Shown piece after piece: positions 14,809 through 24,363 of a DNA stretch of 64,000 bases. The notes beneath the pieces are model-generated. The model saw only the letters and a list, made by a program, of their open reading frames with translations. It had not been told where the DNA came from and ran no database searches. The position numbers and the translations under genes are program-made. The stretch spans positions 248,001 through 312,000 of the forward strand of contig NZ_JAPFQA010000005.1 of the NCBI RefSeq assembly GCF_027563465.1, in the 5' to 3' direction. Position 1 is the first letter of the stretch, and the number at the start of each line of letters is the position of its first letter. The DNA comes from Mesorhizobium qingshengii. Its GTDB lineage: Bacteria; Pseudomonadota; Alphaproteobacteria; Rhizobiales; Rhizobiaceae.

Positions 14809-15915
14809 TCAGTTCACGGCGATGGGTTTCGGCGCCTCGACCTGCGTCATCAGGTCGTCATTCCACGTGCCCTCGACCATGAAATGAGCGGTCGCTCCGA
14901 GTTCCACGGCCTCGATCAGATTGTGATTGACGTAGGCGTAGATGCCCGGCTGCAGGAACGTATAGAGCGCCGAACCCGCCGAGCCGCCACGGATGAACCA
15001 GGTTTCCAGATCCTTGGCCGGCGGGTTGGCGAATTTGCCCTGCTCCCAGACATAGTCGCCGTGCCCGCCGATCAGATGCGGCCGCGTATCGCGGTTGGCC
15101 TGCGAATGGACAATCAACACGGTCTCACCAACCTTCGCCTTCATGGCGTTGTCGCCGGTCAGCGAACCGACCTTGCCGTTGAACACGACATGCGTCGGGA
15201 TCAGCCCACGCATCACCTTGACGATGTCGTCATAACCGTCGCCGGCCGACTCGTAGCTCTTGAAGTTGCCCTTCTCGTCGCGCGGGATGTAGAAGTCGCT
15301 CTCGCCGATGTAGAAAATCCTGTCGTATTTGACCGGCTTGCCCTGATCGTTCCTCAGGCCGTCGCGCGGCAGGACCATGATCGCGCCGTTCATGCCGGAG
15401 ACGACGTGCCACGGAATCATCGGGCCACCGGGCGCGCAGTGATAGACGAACGTTCCCGTCCGGGTTGCCTTGAAGCGCAAGGTCACCTGTTCGCCGGGGT
15501 TGATCAAGGTGAGGCCGCCGCCGCCCAGCGCACCGGTCGCGGCGTGGAAATCGATGTTGTGGGCGAGGGAGTTGGTTTCGGGATTGATGAGCGTCAGTTC
15601 GACATAGTCGTCCTGATGCACGACCATGAGCGGGCCAGGAATCGAGCCGTTGTAGGTCATCGCGTTGAGCTTTGTGCCGTCGGCGTCGATGACAACAGGC
15701 TTTTCCTCGATCGTCATGGTGAATTCGACGATCTTCGGTCCTGTCTTGGCGACTTGGTCGTGCGGATGGACGAAAGGCGGCGACACGAGCTTGATCTTTT
15801 CGCGGGGAAGCGCCTTGATGTCAGCTTGTGTGACCGTTGCGGAAAATGCCGGCATCGCCGCCACGGCGGCAGCGCCAATGGCTGCTCCGAAGAGGGCTTC
15901 GCGTCGCGTGAACAT
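14809..15915 (-). CDS. nirK: Copper-containing nitrite reductase NirK
   Basis: The precursor has 368 residues with a Tat-type leader ([17 protein letters not shown]). Two cupredoxin domains carry all copper ligands: type-1 His119, Cys160, His170, Met175 ([20 protein letters not shown]); type-2 His124, His159 and His331 (YVNHNLIE). The catalytic Asp122 (AHNIDFH) and His280 (TRPHLIGG) are present. It reduces nitrite to NO in the periplasm with electrons from pseudoazurin. The ATG at 15915 follows AGGAG 6 nt upstream; the in-frame ATG at 16044 lies upstream of the dyad and is rejected. A perfect NnrR-type dyad (15981-15994) lies 65 nt upstream. No NO reductase gene is in the window. Confidence 0.97.
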   Translation of the reverse strand: MFTRREALFGAAIGAAAVAAMPAFSATVTQADIKALPREKIKLVSPPFVHPHDQVAKTGPKIVEFTMTIEEKPVVIDADGTKLNAMTYNGSIPGPLMVVHQDDYVELTLINPETNSLAHNIDFHAATGALGGGGLTLINPGEQVTLRFKATRTGTFVYHCAPGGPMIPWHVVSGMNGAIMVLPRDGLRNDQGKPVKYDRIFYIGESDFYIPRDEKGNFKSYESAGDGYDDIVKVMRGLIPTHVVFNGKVGSLTGDNAMKAKVGETVLIVHSQANRDTRPHLIGGHGDYVWEQGKFANPPAKDLETWFIRGGSAGSALYTFLQPGIYAYVNHNLIEAVELGATAHFMVEGTWNDDLMTQVEAPKPIAVN

Positions 15916-15980
15916 GTTAGTCTCCTGTCTCTCAATCGTTGCTGATGAGCAGAAGATATCTGAGATGACGCAGCGTCTCT

Positions 15981-15994
15981 TTGCGTTGACGCAA
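15981..15994. promoter_or_regulatory. NnrR-type dyad TTGCGTTGACGCAA upstream of nirK
   Basis: A perfect TTGCG-N4-CGCAA dyad 65 nt upstream of the nirK start codon. The most likely binder is the NnrR-like protein encoded at 11269-11970. Confidence 0.8.
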
Positions 15995-16123
15995 ACTGGT
16001 TGAGTTTCATTGGTTTTTCGGCATGAGCCCCCGACCAAGGGCAACCGCGCGCGTCACATGGCGCGGAGCGCTGCAATGCGCCGACGGGCGACATCGGTGC
16101 CCTTGTCGGCAAAGTCATCCAGA

Positions 16124-16279
16124 TCAGAGGTCCGGCTTGTCGTCCCGATCGATAAGGATCCGCTCGGCGGCTCCGTCGAGATCCTCGTATTGACCGCTCC
16201 TCAAGGCCCACAGGAAGCCGGCCAGGCCCAGCGCGCCGAGAAAGAGGGCCACGGGTATGAGGTAGACAAGAGTCGTCAT
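16124..16279 (-). CDS. ccoS: cbb3 oxidase maturation protein CcoS/FixS
   Basis: The product is a 51-residue single-pass membrane protein (MTTLVYLIPVALFLGALGLA, then FLWALRSGQYEDLDGAAERI). The motif W-x-x-x-x-G-Q-[YF]-x-D-x-x-x-x-x-x-R-I is diagnostic for CcoS, needed for cofactor insertion into cbb3 oxidase. Its start overlaps the ccoI stop (ATGA at 16276-16279) and it is the last gene of ccoGHIS. A larger leftward reading frame that contains it (16124-16978) runs antiparallel to nothing real; only this C-terminal part is coding. Confidence 0.93.
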   Translation of the reverse strand: MTTLVYLIPVALFLGALGLAGFLWALRSGQYEDLDGAAERILIDRDDKPDL

Positions 16280-18564
16280 GAGGATTGTGCCAACTGGTCG
16301 ACCCCGGCGCGCCTGTCCCGCCGCGCGTCTTGCGCCGGTGCGTTTGCCACAAAGCCTTGCAGGCGCAGCGCATTTCCAATCACAAGCAGCGATGAGGCGG
16401 ACATGGCGATCGCCGCGATCAGCGGCGTGACGTGGCCCAGGATGGCGATCGGTACCGCGACGGCATTGTAGACGATCGCGATGGCGATGTTCTGACGGAT
16501 CAGGCTTCCCGCCTTCCGCGAGACGTCCACGGCAAGCGGCACGGCCAGAAGGCTTTCGCGCAGGAACACGAAATCCGCCGCGCTGCGGCCGATGTCTGCG
16601 GCGGTGGCCGGAGCGATCGAGACATGCGCCGCGCTCAGTGCCGGCGTATCGTTGAGCCCATCGCCGACCATCAGGACCTTGTGTTCTGCTTTCGCCAGGG
16701 TTTCGATGTGCTCGACCTTGCCGGACGGCAGCAGGGCCGGGACGAAGCTGTCTATGTCCAGCATCTCCGCGACTTTGCCGCAAGCCCCGGCGGTATCCCC
16801 CGAAAGCATCTCGACCGCCACCCCGGCATCCCTCAATTCCCGTATGGCTGCCCTGGCGTCGGCACGCAGCGCATCCTCGAAGTCGAAGGTCGCGACGATG
16901 ATGCCGTCTTTCGTCAGAACCGTTCCGCCATGGCCATGTCTGCCTTCTCCGCCGGTTCGCGCCTTCCATCCAGCCCATCCGCGTCGACCCAACCGCCAGG
17001 TGCTGCCCGCCGCGCTGGCTTCAATCCCGAAACCAGGGTGCTCGCTGACAGATTCGAGCTTCGGCCGCCCGGCAGGACCCGCAAAGCCGGCTATCGCCCT
17101 TGAATACGGGTGACGCGAATGCGCGGCCATGTCGGCTGCGATGGCCAGCATGGCCGGATCGATCGACGACGCATTGATGAGACGGGGCTGTCCGAGCGTG
17201 AGCGTGCCGGTCTTGTCGAACGCAGCCGTATCGATCGTTGCCAGGCGTTCCATGGCCGAACCGTCCTTGACCATGATGCCGTTTTCGAACAGGCGCCGCG
17301 CCGCGACCACCTGCACGATCGGTACGGCGAGGCCGAGCGCGCACGGGCATGTGATGATGAGAACGGCGATGGCGATGGTCATCGCCCGATGCCAGTCGCC
17401 GGTCGCCGCCATCCAGCCAAGGAATGTCGCGAAGGCGGTGAGATGAACGACGGGAGCATAAAGCGCCGAAACGCGGTCGGCGATGCGGCGGTAATGAGCG
17501 CGGCCGCCCTCGGCGGCTTCCATCAGCCGAACCATTTCCGCCAGGAAAGAATCCTTCGCAGCGGCTGTCGCCTGGACTGTCAGCGGACCGGTAAGGTTGA
17601 GCACGCCAGCCTGCACGGGCTCGCCCGGCGCCGCGTTTCTTGGGGTGCTTTCGCCGGAAACCAGAGAGCAGTCGAGATCCGACGACCCCCGAATAATCTT
17701 TCCGTCGACGGGAATCCTTTCACCGGCTGCGATCAGCAACTGCATGCCTGGCTCGATCTCGCCGATCGGCAGGTAGTCGCGCGCGCCATCGCCGCGCACC
17801 ACCATGGCGCCACGCGCCGCCAGTTGTGACAGGCCTTTCACGGCGGTCCGGGCTCGTTCGCGCATCACGTGATCCAGCGTGCGGCCGATCAACAGGAAGA
17901 ACAGCAATGATACCGACGCATCGAAATAGGCATGGTCGCCATGGTTGATCGTCTCGTAGAGGCTCATGGCGTAGGCGAGCGAGACACCGACCGCGATCGG
18001 CACGTCCATGTTCATGCGGCCGTGGCGCAGCGCATTCCAGGCCGAGCGGAAGAAAATGCCGCCGGCGAAAGCAAGCGCCGGGATGGCGATCAGCGCCGAG
18101 ACCCAGTGGAACAGATCGCGGGTCGGGCCTTCAGCACCGGACCAGACCGAGACCGAAAGCAGCATGATGTTGCCGGCCGCAAAGCCGGCAACCGCGACGG
18201 CGCGGATCAGCTCCGAAAGCGTCTTGTCCTTTTCATCGACCTCGGGGGCGAACAGATGCGCCTGGTAGCCGAGCCGTCCAAGCGCGGCGACGAGCGGTGG
18301 AACGTCGTCGCCCCGCCACTGGACCGAAACCCGTTTGGTCGACAGGTTGACGCGAGCGCTCTCCACGCGATCGAGCTTCCGCAACGCCGTCTCGATTGAT
18401 TGGATGCAGGCTGCGCAATGAACGGTGGGGACTGAAAGGTCGGTCTGGCTGAGACCATCGCCAAGCGATCGGCTCGCCAGCTTGATCTCCTGGCTCGACG
18501 GTAGGACGGATGTGCCGCTGTCCAGATCCAGCGCCATTTCCGCGCCCGGCGCACAACAGCTCAT
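16276..18564 (-). CDS. ccoI: Copper-transporting P-type ATPase CcoI/FixI
   Basis: The 762-residue P1B ATPase has an N-terminal heavy-metal domain with CxxC (TVHCAACIQSIETALRKLD, about residues 46-66), eight membrane segments, the CPC motif in TM6 (LIITCPCALGLAVP), the phosphorylation site DKTGT (AAFDKTGTLTLG) and the hinge MVGDGLNDTPALSAAHVSIA. CcoI supplies copper for assembly of the CuB centre of cbb3 oxidase and exports it to the periplasm. It overlaps ccoH and ccoS by 4 bp each, indicating tight translational coupling in ccoGHIS. Confidence 0.95.
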   Translation of the reverse strand: MSCCAPGAEMALDLDSGTSVLPSSQEIKLASRSLGDGLSQTDLSVPTVHCAACIQSIETALRKLDRVESARVNLSTKRVSVQWRGDDVPPLVAALGRLGYQAHLFAPEVDEKDKTLSELIRAVAVAGFAAGNIMLLSVSVWSGAEGPTRDLFHWVSALIAIPALAFAGGIFFRSAWNALRHGRMNMDVPIAVGVSLAYAMSLYETINHGDHAYFDASVSLLFFLLIGRTLDHVMRERARTAVKGLSQLAARGAMVVRGDGARDYLPIGEIEPGMQLLIAAGERIPVDGKIIRGSSDLDCSLVSGESTPRNAAPGEPVQAGVLNLTGPLTVQATAAAKDSFLAEMVRLMEAAEGGRAHYRRIADRVSALYAPVVHLTAFATFLGWMAATGDWHRAMTIAIAVLIITCPCALGLAVPIVQVVAARRLFENGIMVKDGSAMERLATIDTAAFDKTGTLTLGQPRLINASSIDPAMLAIAADMAAHSRHPYSRAIAGFAGPAGRPKLESVSEHPGFGIEASAAGSTWRLGRRGWAGWKARTGGEGRHGHGGTVLTKDGIIVATFDFEDALRADARAAIRELRDAGVAVEMLSGDTAGACGKVAEMLDIDSFVPALLPSGKVEHIETLAKAEHKVLMVGDGLNDTPALSAAHVSIAPATAADIGRSAADFVFLRESLLAVPLAVDVSRKAGSLIRQNIAIAIVYNAVAVPIAILGHVTPLIAAIAMSASSLLVIGNALRLQGFVANAPAQDARRDRRAGVDQLAQSS

Positions 18565-19058
18565 TGCAGCGCTCCATGGGAGATCATGATCCTTCGGACC
18601 TCGCGATAGGGCTCCGCGAGACCGGCATCGGCGTCCACTTCGACGATCCAGACGCCGTCCTTTGGCATGTGCTTCGCGGCGAATTCCTGGCCCGTGGCGA
18701 GGGCGAGCGCGACGGACTTGTCCTCGGATTCGTAGGCCGGATGGCGAAACAGCACCTTGACGCCGTGCAGGGGAACCGGCTTGCCGGCGGCATCAGTGAG
18801 GCTGTAGCGGACCTCGCCCCATGCGATGGTCAGCTTGCCGGTCCAGCCGAGGGCCGCCTGCGCGCGCCCTTCCTCGGCCTTCTTGTTGAATTGCTGGCTC
18901 GCCACGTAGGTGTTCTCGACGACAAGGCCAGTCCAGCTTGTGTTGGCGAGCGTCGCCAGCGTCAGATTGACCGCGACGACCACGCCGAAGAAGGCAAGGA
19001 TGACGGCCAGCATGTGCTTGCCGGTGAATTCGCGGGGCTTTTGCGCCTTGGCGGTCAT
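18561..19058 (-). CDS. ccoH: cbb3 oxidase assembly protein CcoH/FixH
   Basis: The 165-residue protein has one N-terminal membrane helix (HMLAVILAFFGVVVAVNLTLA) and a periplasmic FixH domain (TSWTGLVVENTYVASQQFNK, then DGVWIVEVDADAGLAEPYRE). The ...NTYVASQ.FN... phrase is typical of FixH. It interacts with cbb3 subunits during assembly. The start overlaps the ccoG stop (19055-19058) and the stop overlaps the ccoI start, so it is third-party to none: a plain member of ccoGHIS, likely induced through the dyad at 20731-20744. Confidence 0.93.
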   Translation of the reverse strand: MTAKAQKPREFTGKHMLAVILAFFGVVVAVNLTLATLANTSWTGLVVENTYVASQQFNKKAEEGRAQAALGWTGKLTIAWGEVRYSLTDAAGKPVPLHGVKVLFRHPAYESEDKSVALALATGQEFAAKHMPKDGVWIVEVDADAGLAEPYREVRRIMISHGALQ

Positions 19059-20614
19059 CTGGCGATCTCCGGTGCGTTGAAGGTGGCGGTGTACTCGTCC
19101 GACTCGAAACTCGCCTTGTCCTCGACCCGGAACTTGAAGGTCTGCGCCGTGCCCTGGATCTGACCCGCCGGCTGGCGCACGAAAACCTTCAGCATCTTCA
19201 GCCGGTCGGGTTCGACCGAAATCGGGACGGAACGGCCGACGGGAAGATCGATGCCAACGACGCTCATCTCGGCTCCCTGCAAGCCTTGAATGGTGACGAC
19301 GATCGTCCTTGGCTCGGGGATCATGTTGAGCAGTTTGACGGTGTAACCGTTGCGGATCGAACCGTCGGACAGCGTGACGAACTGCGGATTGCGGTCATGC
19401 AGCACATTGATTTCGAGCCGGTCGCGCGTCAGCAGCGAATAGAGCAGGCCCAGGCCGATCAGCGACCACACAGCCATGTAGACGTAAGTGCGCGGCCGGA
19501 AGATCTTTCGGATATGAAAATGGGCCACCTTGTCGGAGAACGTGCCATCTGTCGTCCGGACCAGCGACGGATTGACGGAACTGGAACCGTCCGCAGTCGC
19601 CAGCATCATGTTGGCGTTGTAGTCGGAGAGCGTCGCGTAGGAGATCAGCCCGCGCTCCCTGCCGAGCTTGTCCATGACGCCGTCGCAGGCGTCGATGCAA
19701 AGCGCGCAGGTGATGCATTCGAGCTGCTGGCCATCGCGAATGTCGATTCCCATCGGGCAGACCGCGACGCAGGCATTGCAGTCGACGCAGTCGCCGACGG
19801 GCTGCCCTGCGGCAACGACCTTCTTGGCGTGACGCGAGCGCGGCTCGCCGCGCCAGTCATTGTAGGTGACGGTGAGGGAATTCTCGTCGAGCATGGCCGC
19901 CTGGATGCGCGGCCACGGGCACATATAGGTGCAGACTTGCTCGCGCATCAGCCCGCCGAACGTATAGGTCGTCGCCGTCAGCACGGCGACGGTGATGTAG
20001 GCGACGGGTGCCGCGGTGCCGGTGAAGAGTTCGACAAACAGCGTCGGCGCATCGGCGAAATAGAAGATCCAGGCGCCGCCGGTCGCCGCGCCTATGACCA
20101 GCCAGATGGCGTGTTTCGATGCCCGCAGCACGAGCTTGCGGACGGTCCAGGGCCCGGCGTCGAGCTTCATGCGCGCGTTGCGGTCACCCTCGATGGCCCG
20201 CTCGACGACGAGAAACAGATCGACCCATACGGTCTGTGGGCATGTGTAGCCGCACCAGGCACGCCCGACAGTCGACGTGATCAGGAAAAGACCGACGCCG
20301 GCCATGACCAGCAGGCCAGCCACATAGTAGAACTCCTGCGGCCATATCTCGATAAAGAAGAAGTAGAAGCGCCGGTTGGCGAGATCGAGCAGCACGGCCT
20401 GATCCGGGGCGAATGGGCCGCGGTCCCATCGCAACCACGGCGTCAGATAGTAGATGCCCAGCGTTATCGCCATCACCAGCCACTTGAAGCGGCGGAAGCT
20501 GCCTGAGGCGCGTTTCGGGAAGATCTTCTTGCGTGCAGCGTAAAGTGGCTGACGGGTCTTGGCGGAGTTGACCGCCTCGGCTTCGAGCCGTTCTACCTGT
20601 GTGTTGTCCAGCAC
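19055..20614 (-). CDS. ccoG: cbb3 oxidase accessory protein CcoG/FixG (polyferredoxin)
   Basis: The 519-residue membrane protein has five or so transmembrane helices and two 4Fe-4S ferredoxin motifs (CVDCNACVAVCPMGID; CITCALCIDACD), plus the early cysteine motif WCGYTCPQTVW and a C-terminal Ig-like FixG domain. CcoG acts as a cupric reductase in cbb3 maturation (family knowledge). A GTG start at 20614 with GGAG 6 nt upstream is chosen. The ATG at 20719 is 12 nt from the anaerobox and gives an extra, unrelated N terminus, so it is rejected. It heads the ccoGHIS operon. Confidence 0.94.
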   Translation of the reverse strand: MLDNTQVERLEAEAVNSAKTRQPLYAARKKIFPKRASGSFRRFKWLVMAITLGIYYLTPWLRWDRGPFAPDQAVLLDLANRRFYFFFIEIWPQEFYYVAGLLVMAGVGLFLITSTVGRAWCGYTCPQTVWVDLFLVVERAIEGDRNARMKLDAGPWTVRKLVLRASKHAIWLVIGAATGGAWIFYFADAPTLFVELFTGTAAPVAYITVAVLTATTYTFGGLMREQVCTYMCPWPRIQAAMLDENSLTVTYNDWRGEPRSRHAKKVVAAGQPVGDCVDCNACVAVCPMGIDIRDGQQLECITCALCIDACDGVMDKLGRERGLISYATLSDYNANMMLATADGSSSVNPSLVRTTDGTFSDKVAHFHIRKIFRPRTYVYMAVWSLIGLGLLYSLLTRDRLEINVLHDRNPQFVTLSDGSIRNGYTVKLLNMIPEPRTIVVTIQGLQGAEMSVVGIDLPVGRSVPISVEPDRLKMLKVFVRQPAGQIQGTAQTFKFRVEDKASFESDEYTATFNAPEIAR

Positions 20615-20730
20615 GAGTATCTCCAATCGCGCAACCGATGGTTTGCGGTGCAACCGGACATTCCCGATTCTCCTGGAGTCCTGGGTGCCGCGCGTTGGCG
20701 AAGCTTTGCCGCATGGCACGCCGCACCGCG

Positions 20731-20744
20731 TTGATGCAAGTCAA
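20731..20744. promoter_or_regulatory. FNR/FixK-type anaerobox TTGATGCAAGTCAA upstream of ccoG
   Basis: TTGAT-N4-GTCAA, 14 bp, ends about 117 nt upstream of the ccoG GTG start and lies in the ccoP-ccoG gap. It gives ccoGHIS its own low-oxygen promoter separate from ccoNOQP. Confidence 0.8.
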
Positions 20745-20830
20745 ACCGGTTGCCGGAATGCAAATCGAGGCCCGGCTCTGCCGGGCCTCGTCGCCTGGGC
20801 GATGAGGGTCAGAGAATGGACCCCCGCTTC

Positions 20831-21694
20831 CTATTCTCCACCGCCAAGCGAATGCACGTAGACCGCCAGTTCCTTGACCTTGGTTTCGCCCAGGCGCGCG
20901 CCCCAGGCCGGCATCACGCCGTGCTTCGGCGCGCGGACCTGGGCGGCGATGGCCGTTTCGCCGGGTCCGTAGAGCCAGATCGCATCGGTCAGGTCGGGAG
21001 CGCCGAGCTCCTTGTTGCCTTTCGCGTTGTCGCCATGACAGGCCACGCAATTTTCGGCAAAGACCTTGGCGCCGGGCGCGACCAGTGCCTGATCGCTGAC
21101 AGGGCCGGACAGGCTGGCTACGTAGGCGCTGACCTGTTGGATCTGGTCGGCGGTTATGACGTCGCCAAAGGCCGGCATTTCCGACACGCGGGTATCCGTA
21201 TCGGACGCGAAACGGATGCCGTGCGTGATCGTTTGCTGGATCTGCTCGGCCTTGCCGCCCCACAGCCAGTCGTCGTCGTTCAGGTTGGGAAAGCCCTTGG
21301 ATCCTTGGGCGCCGGAGCCGTGGCACTGCACGCAATTGACCTTGAACGCGGCGCCACCGGCGGCGATGGCGAATTCGCGCAACGCATCGTCGGAGGCGAT
21401 CTCGGACACGGTTTTCGATTGAATTGCCGCGACATACTTGCCCTTGGCAACCTCGGCCGCCGCCAGCTCGTTGCCGACGTCGTTACGGCTCGAATAGCCG
21501 AGCACACCCTTGGTTGCCGAGGTCAGCATCGGCCATGCCGGGTACGCAATGGTGTAGCCTATCGCCCAGACGATGGTGATGTAGAACGTTATGATCCACC
21601 AGCGCGGAAGCGGGTTGTTGAGCTCCCTGATGCCGTCCCACTCATGGCCGGTGGTCGAGACGCCAGTGACCTCGTCGATATGCTCGTTGCTCAT
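20831..21694 (-). CDS. ccoP: cbb3 oxidase diheme cytochrome c subunit CcoP/FixP
   Basis: The 287-residue protein has an N-terminal membrane anchor (WWIITFYITIVWAIGYTIAYP) and two c-type heme domains with CxxCH (VNCVQCHGSG and ENCVACHGDN), each with a distal Met later (VSEMPAFGD; GVMPAWGARL). CcoP passes electrons from the bc1 complex to CcoO. The ATG at 21694 follows AAGGA 9 nt upstream; TTG 21700 is not needed. It is the last gene of ccoNOQP, 2 bp after ccoQ. Confidence 0.96.
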   Translation of the reverse strand: MSNEHIDEVTGVSTTGHEWDGIRELNNPLPRWWIITFYITIVWAIGYTIAYPAWPMLTSATKGVLGYSSRNDVGNELAAAEVAKGKYVAAIQSKTVSEIASDDALREFAIAAGGAAFKVNCVQCHGSGAQGSKGFPNLNDDDWLWGGKAEQIQQTITHGIRFASDTDTRVSEMPAFGDVITADQIQQVSAYVASLSGPVSDQALVAPGAKVFAENCVACHGDNAKGNKELGAPDLTDAIWLYGPGETAIAAQVRAPKHGVMPAWGARLGETKVKELAVYVHSLGGGE

Positions 21695-21696
21695 CG

Positions 21697-21846
21697 TCAA
21701 TCGTCCTTGAGAGGAATACGGGCGGCTTCGTCCGCTTGGCCGCGGCTGCCGGGGCGGAATGCGAAGGCGACTGCGCCGACAAAGAAAAGCGCCATGGCAA
21801 CCAGGCCCCAGCTGTCGGCAAACTCTCGCATCAAATTGTAATCCAT
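21697..21846 (-). CDS. ccoQ: cbb3 oxidase small subunit CcoQ/FixQ
   Basis: A 49-residue single-pass protein (MDYNLMREFADSWGLVAMAL, then FFVGAVAFAFRPGSRGQADE). The short helix followed by F.FRPG....A....P is typical of CcoQ, which stabilises the cbb3 complex. It lies 12 bp after ccoO and 2 bp before ccoP. It was found by reading between these genes, being too short to stand out as an open frame. Confidence 0.93.
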   Translation of the reverse strand: MDYNLMREFADSWGLVAMALFFVGAVAFAFRPGSRGQADEAARIPLKDD

Positions 21847-21858
21847 CGATAAAACTCC

Positions 21859-22590
21859 TCAGCGATAGCCGGCGGCTTCGTCGTAGTTCTTGAAATCGAC
21901 CAAGGTACCGAGCATCTGCAGATAGGCGACGAGGGCATCCATTTCGGTGACCTGTTGCGGGTTGCCGTCGAAGTCGCCGATCTTGGCCTTGGGGTAGCGG
22001 GTCTCAAGACCGGATGTATCGGCATTGGGATCGGCCTGCGCCATCAGGTCGGCGTTGGCGTGAGCGATCATGTCATCGGAGTAGGGGACGCCGACCCGCC
22101 TGTTGGCCACCAGATGTGTCGAGAAATCCTTCACCTCGATCGGGTTGTCCTTCAGGAACGCGTAGCTCGGCATGATCGATTCCGGCACCACCGAACGCGG
22201 ATCCGTAAGGTGCTGAACGTGCCACCCATTCGAGTAGCGGTCGCCAACCCGGGCAAGGTCCGGCCCGGTTCGCTTCGACCCCCACTGGAAAGGATGATCG
22301 TACATCGACTCGGCCGCCAGGCTGTAGTGACCATAGCGTTCGACTTCGTCGCGGAACGGCCTGATCATCTGGCTGTGGCAGAGATAGCAGCCTTCGCGCA
22401 CATAGATGTTGCGTCCGGCGAGTTCGAGCGGCGAGTAGGGCCGCATGCCCTCGACCTTTTCGATCGTATTGTCGAGATAGAAGAGCGGTGCGATCTCGAC
22501 GATGCCGCCGACGGTCACCACAAGAAGAGAGCCAACGAGAAGAAGCGTGGCATTCTTCTCGATGATTGCGTGTCTGTCCATCAAGCCCAT
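21859..22590 (-). CDS. ccoO: cbb3 oxidase monoheme cytochrome c subunit CcoO/FixO
   Basis: The 243-residue protein has an N-terminal helix ([20 protein letters not shown]) and one heme c motif ([18 protein letters not shown]). The downstream segments [19 protein letters not shown] and [13 protein letters not shown] (axial Met) are CcoO hallmarks. The ATG at 22590 ([13 protein letters not shown]) gives the usual length; a longer frame to 22689 would overlap ccoN. It sits between ccoN (11 bp) and ccoQ (12 bp). Confidence 0.96.
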   Translation of the reverse strand: MGLMDRHAIIEKNATLLLVGSLLVVTVGGIVEIAPLFYLDNTIEKVEGMRPYSPLELAGRNIYVREGCYLCHSQMIRPFRDEVERYGHYSLAAESMYDHPFQWGSKRTGPDLARVGDRYSNGWHVQHLTDPRSVVPESIMPSYAFLKDNPIEVKDFSTHLVANRRVGVPYSDDMIAHANADLMAQADPNADTSGLETRYPKAKIGDFDGNPQQVTEMDALVAYLQMLGTLVDFKNYDEAAGYR

Positions 22591-22601
22591 TTTCTGGCTC
22601 C

Positions 22602-24212
22602 TTATTCGGCAGGCTGAAGGGCGGGAACGGAGCCGGGCATTGGCTCCTCCTCGCGCTGGTGTCCGAGGATGGTCATGGTGACGTTCCAAGCCATGATCAG
22701 AGCGCCGGAGAGGTACATCGCCCCGCCGATGGCGCGCATGACGTAGTAGGGGTGCATGGCGGCGACGGTTTCAGCGAAGGAGTAGACCAGGAAGCCCTGC
22801 TCGTCGTATTCGCGCCACATCAGGCCCTGCATGATGCCGGACACCCACATCACCGCCGCGTAGACGACGATGCCGAGCGTCGCCAGCCAGAAGTGCCAGG
22901 TGACCAGCCGCAGCGAATAGAGCCGTTCGCGGTTCCACAGCTTCGGCACCATGTAGTAGATCGCGCCGAACGAGATCATGCCCACCCAGCCGAGCGCACC
23001 GGAGTGCACGTGGCCAATGGTCCAGTCGGTATAGTGCGACAGCGAATTGACCGTCTTGATCGACATCATCGGACCCTCGAAGGTCGACATGCCGTAGAAG
23101 GCGATGGCCATCACCATCATGCGGATGATTGGATCGGTGCGGAGCTTGTCCCAGGCGCCGGACAGCGTCATCAGGCCGTTGATCATGCCGCCCCATGACG
23201 GCATCCACAGCATGATCGAGAACACCATGCCGAGCGTCTGCGCCCAGTCGGGCAGGGCGGTGTAGTGGAGATGGTGCGGACCGGCCCAGATGTAGAGGAA
23301 GATCAGCGCCCAGAAGTGGATGATTGAGAGACGATAGGAATAGATCGGCCGGTTCGCCTGCTTGGGCACGAAGTAATACATCATGCCGAGGAAGCCGGCG
23401 GTGAGGAAAAAGCCGACCGCGTTGTGACCGTACCACCATTGCGTCAGGGCATCCTGGACGCCGGAAAAAGCGGAGTAGCTCTTGGAGCCCAGGAATGAGG
23501 CTGGCATCGACAGGTTATTGACCACATGCAGCATCGCGATGGTGACGATGAAGGAGAGGTAGAACCAGTTGGCGACGTAGATATGCGGCTCCTTGCGCTT
23601 CAGGATCGTGCCAAGGAACAGGATGAGATAGGCGACCCAGACGATGGTCAGCCAGATGTCCACATACCATTCGGGTTCGGCGTATTCGCGGCTCTCGGTG
23701 ATGCCGAGCAGATAGCCGGTCGCGGCCATGACGATGAAAAGCTGATATCCCCAGAACACGAACCAGGCGAGGCCGCCGCCAAACAGCCGCGCGCGGCTGG
23801 TGCGCTGCACCACATACAAGGACGTGCAAAGCAGCGCATTGCCGCCAAAGGCAAAGACGACGGCGGATGTGTGCAATGGCCGCAACCGGCCGAAGTTCAA
23901 CCAGGGTTGGATATTGAGGTCCGGATAAGCGAGCTGCAGCGCGATGATCACGCCGACCAGCATGCCGACAACACCCCAGAAGATGGTGGCTATGGCGCCG
24001 TAGCGGATCGGCCCATCCATGTAGGCCGATGGGTCAACCGCGGCTGCCCGCGCGAAACTGGTGTTGCGAAGAAGAACAGCGGTAAAGCCCACCAGCACGA
24101 TGAACAGCACCCACATATGCTGGCGAAAGGGCTCGTCCACGCCAAACCCGGCCGCCACCAGGGCAGCAAACGCAAACAGGCCTAGAGCCACGATTTCAGT
24201 GCCGAATTTCAT
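22602..24212 (-). CDS. ccoN: cbb3 oxidase catalytic subunit CcoN/FixN
   Basis: The 536-residue, 12-helix heme-copper oxidase subunit has the expected histidines: low-spin heme b ligands ([28 protein letters not shown] region), CuB ligands ([20 protein letters not shown]) and the heme b3 ligand region ([19 protein letters not shown]). This high-affinity oxidase supports respiration at very low oxygen. It heads ccoNOQP. The anaerobox 24292-24305 lies 80 nt upstream and is shared with the divergent hemerythrin-like gene. Confidence 0.97.
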   Translation of the reverse strand: MKFGTEIVALGLFAFAALVAAGFGVDEPFRQHMWVLFIVLVGFTAVLLRNTSFARAAAVDPSAYMDGPIRYGAIATIFWGVVGMLVGVIIALQLAYPDLNIQPWLNFGRLRPLHTSAVVFAFGGNALLCTSLYVVQRTSRARLFGGGLAWFVFWGYQLFIVMAATGYLLGITESREYAEPEWYVDIWLTIVWVAYLILFLGTILKRKEPHIYVANWFYLSFIVTIAMLHVVNNLSMPASFLGSKSYSAFSGVQDALTQWWYGHNAVGFFLTAGFLGMMYYFVPKQANRPIYSYRLSIIHFWALIFLYIWAGPHHLHYTALPDWAQTLGMVFSIMLWMPSWGGMINGLMTLSGAWDKLRTDPIIRMMVMAIAFYGMSTFEGPMMSIKTVNSLSHYTDWTIGHVHSGALGWVGMISFGAIYYMVPKLWNRERLYSLRLVTWHFWLATLGIVVYAAVMWVSGIMQGLMWREYDEQGFLVYSFAETVAAMHPYYVMRAIGGAMYLSGALIMAWNVTMTILGHQREEEPMPGSVPALQPAE

Positions 24213-24291
24213 GACATATCCCCGACCTCAGATTCCGATTCGCGGACGTCGATCCGCGGCAGCACCATTTAGCAGCGGCTTTGTCGCCGCC

Positions 24292-24305
24292 TTGATCCAT
24301 GTCAA
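24292..24305. promoter_or_regulatory. FNR/FixK-type anaerobox TTGATCCATGTCAA
   Basis: TTGAT-N4-GTCAA dyad in the 151-bp gap between ccoN (80 nt from its ATG) and the divergent hemerythrin-like gene (59 nt from its TTG). It can serve both directions. Confidence 0.82.
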
Positions 24306-24363
24306 AGCTCGGCGCGCCCGGATTGGGCAGCGTCGGCCTCGCAAACGACCGGGGAGGTTGCCA

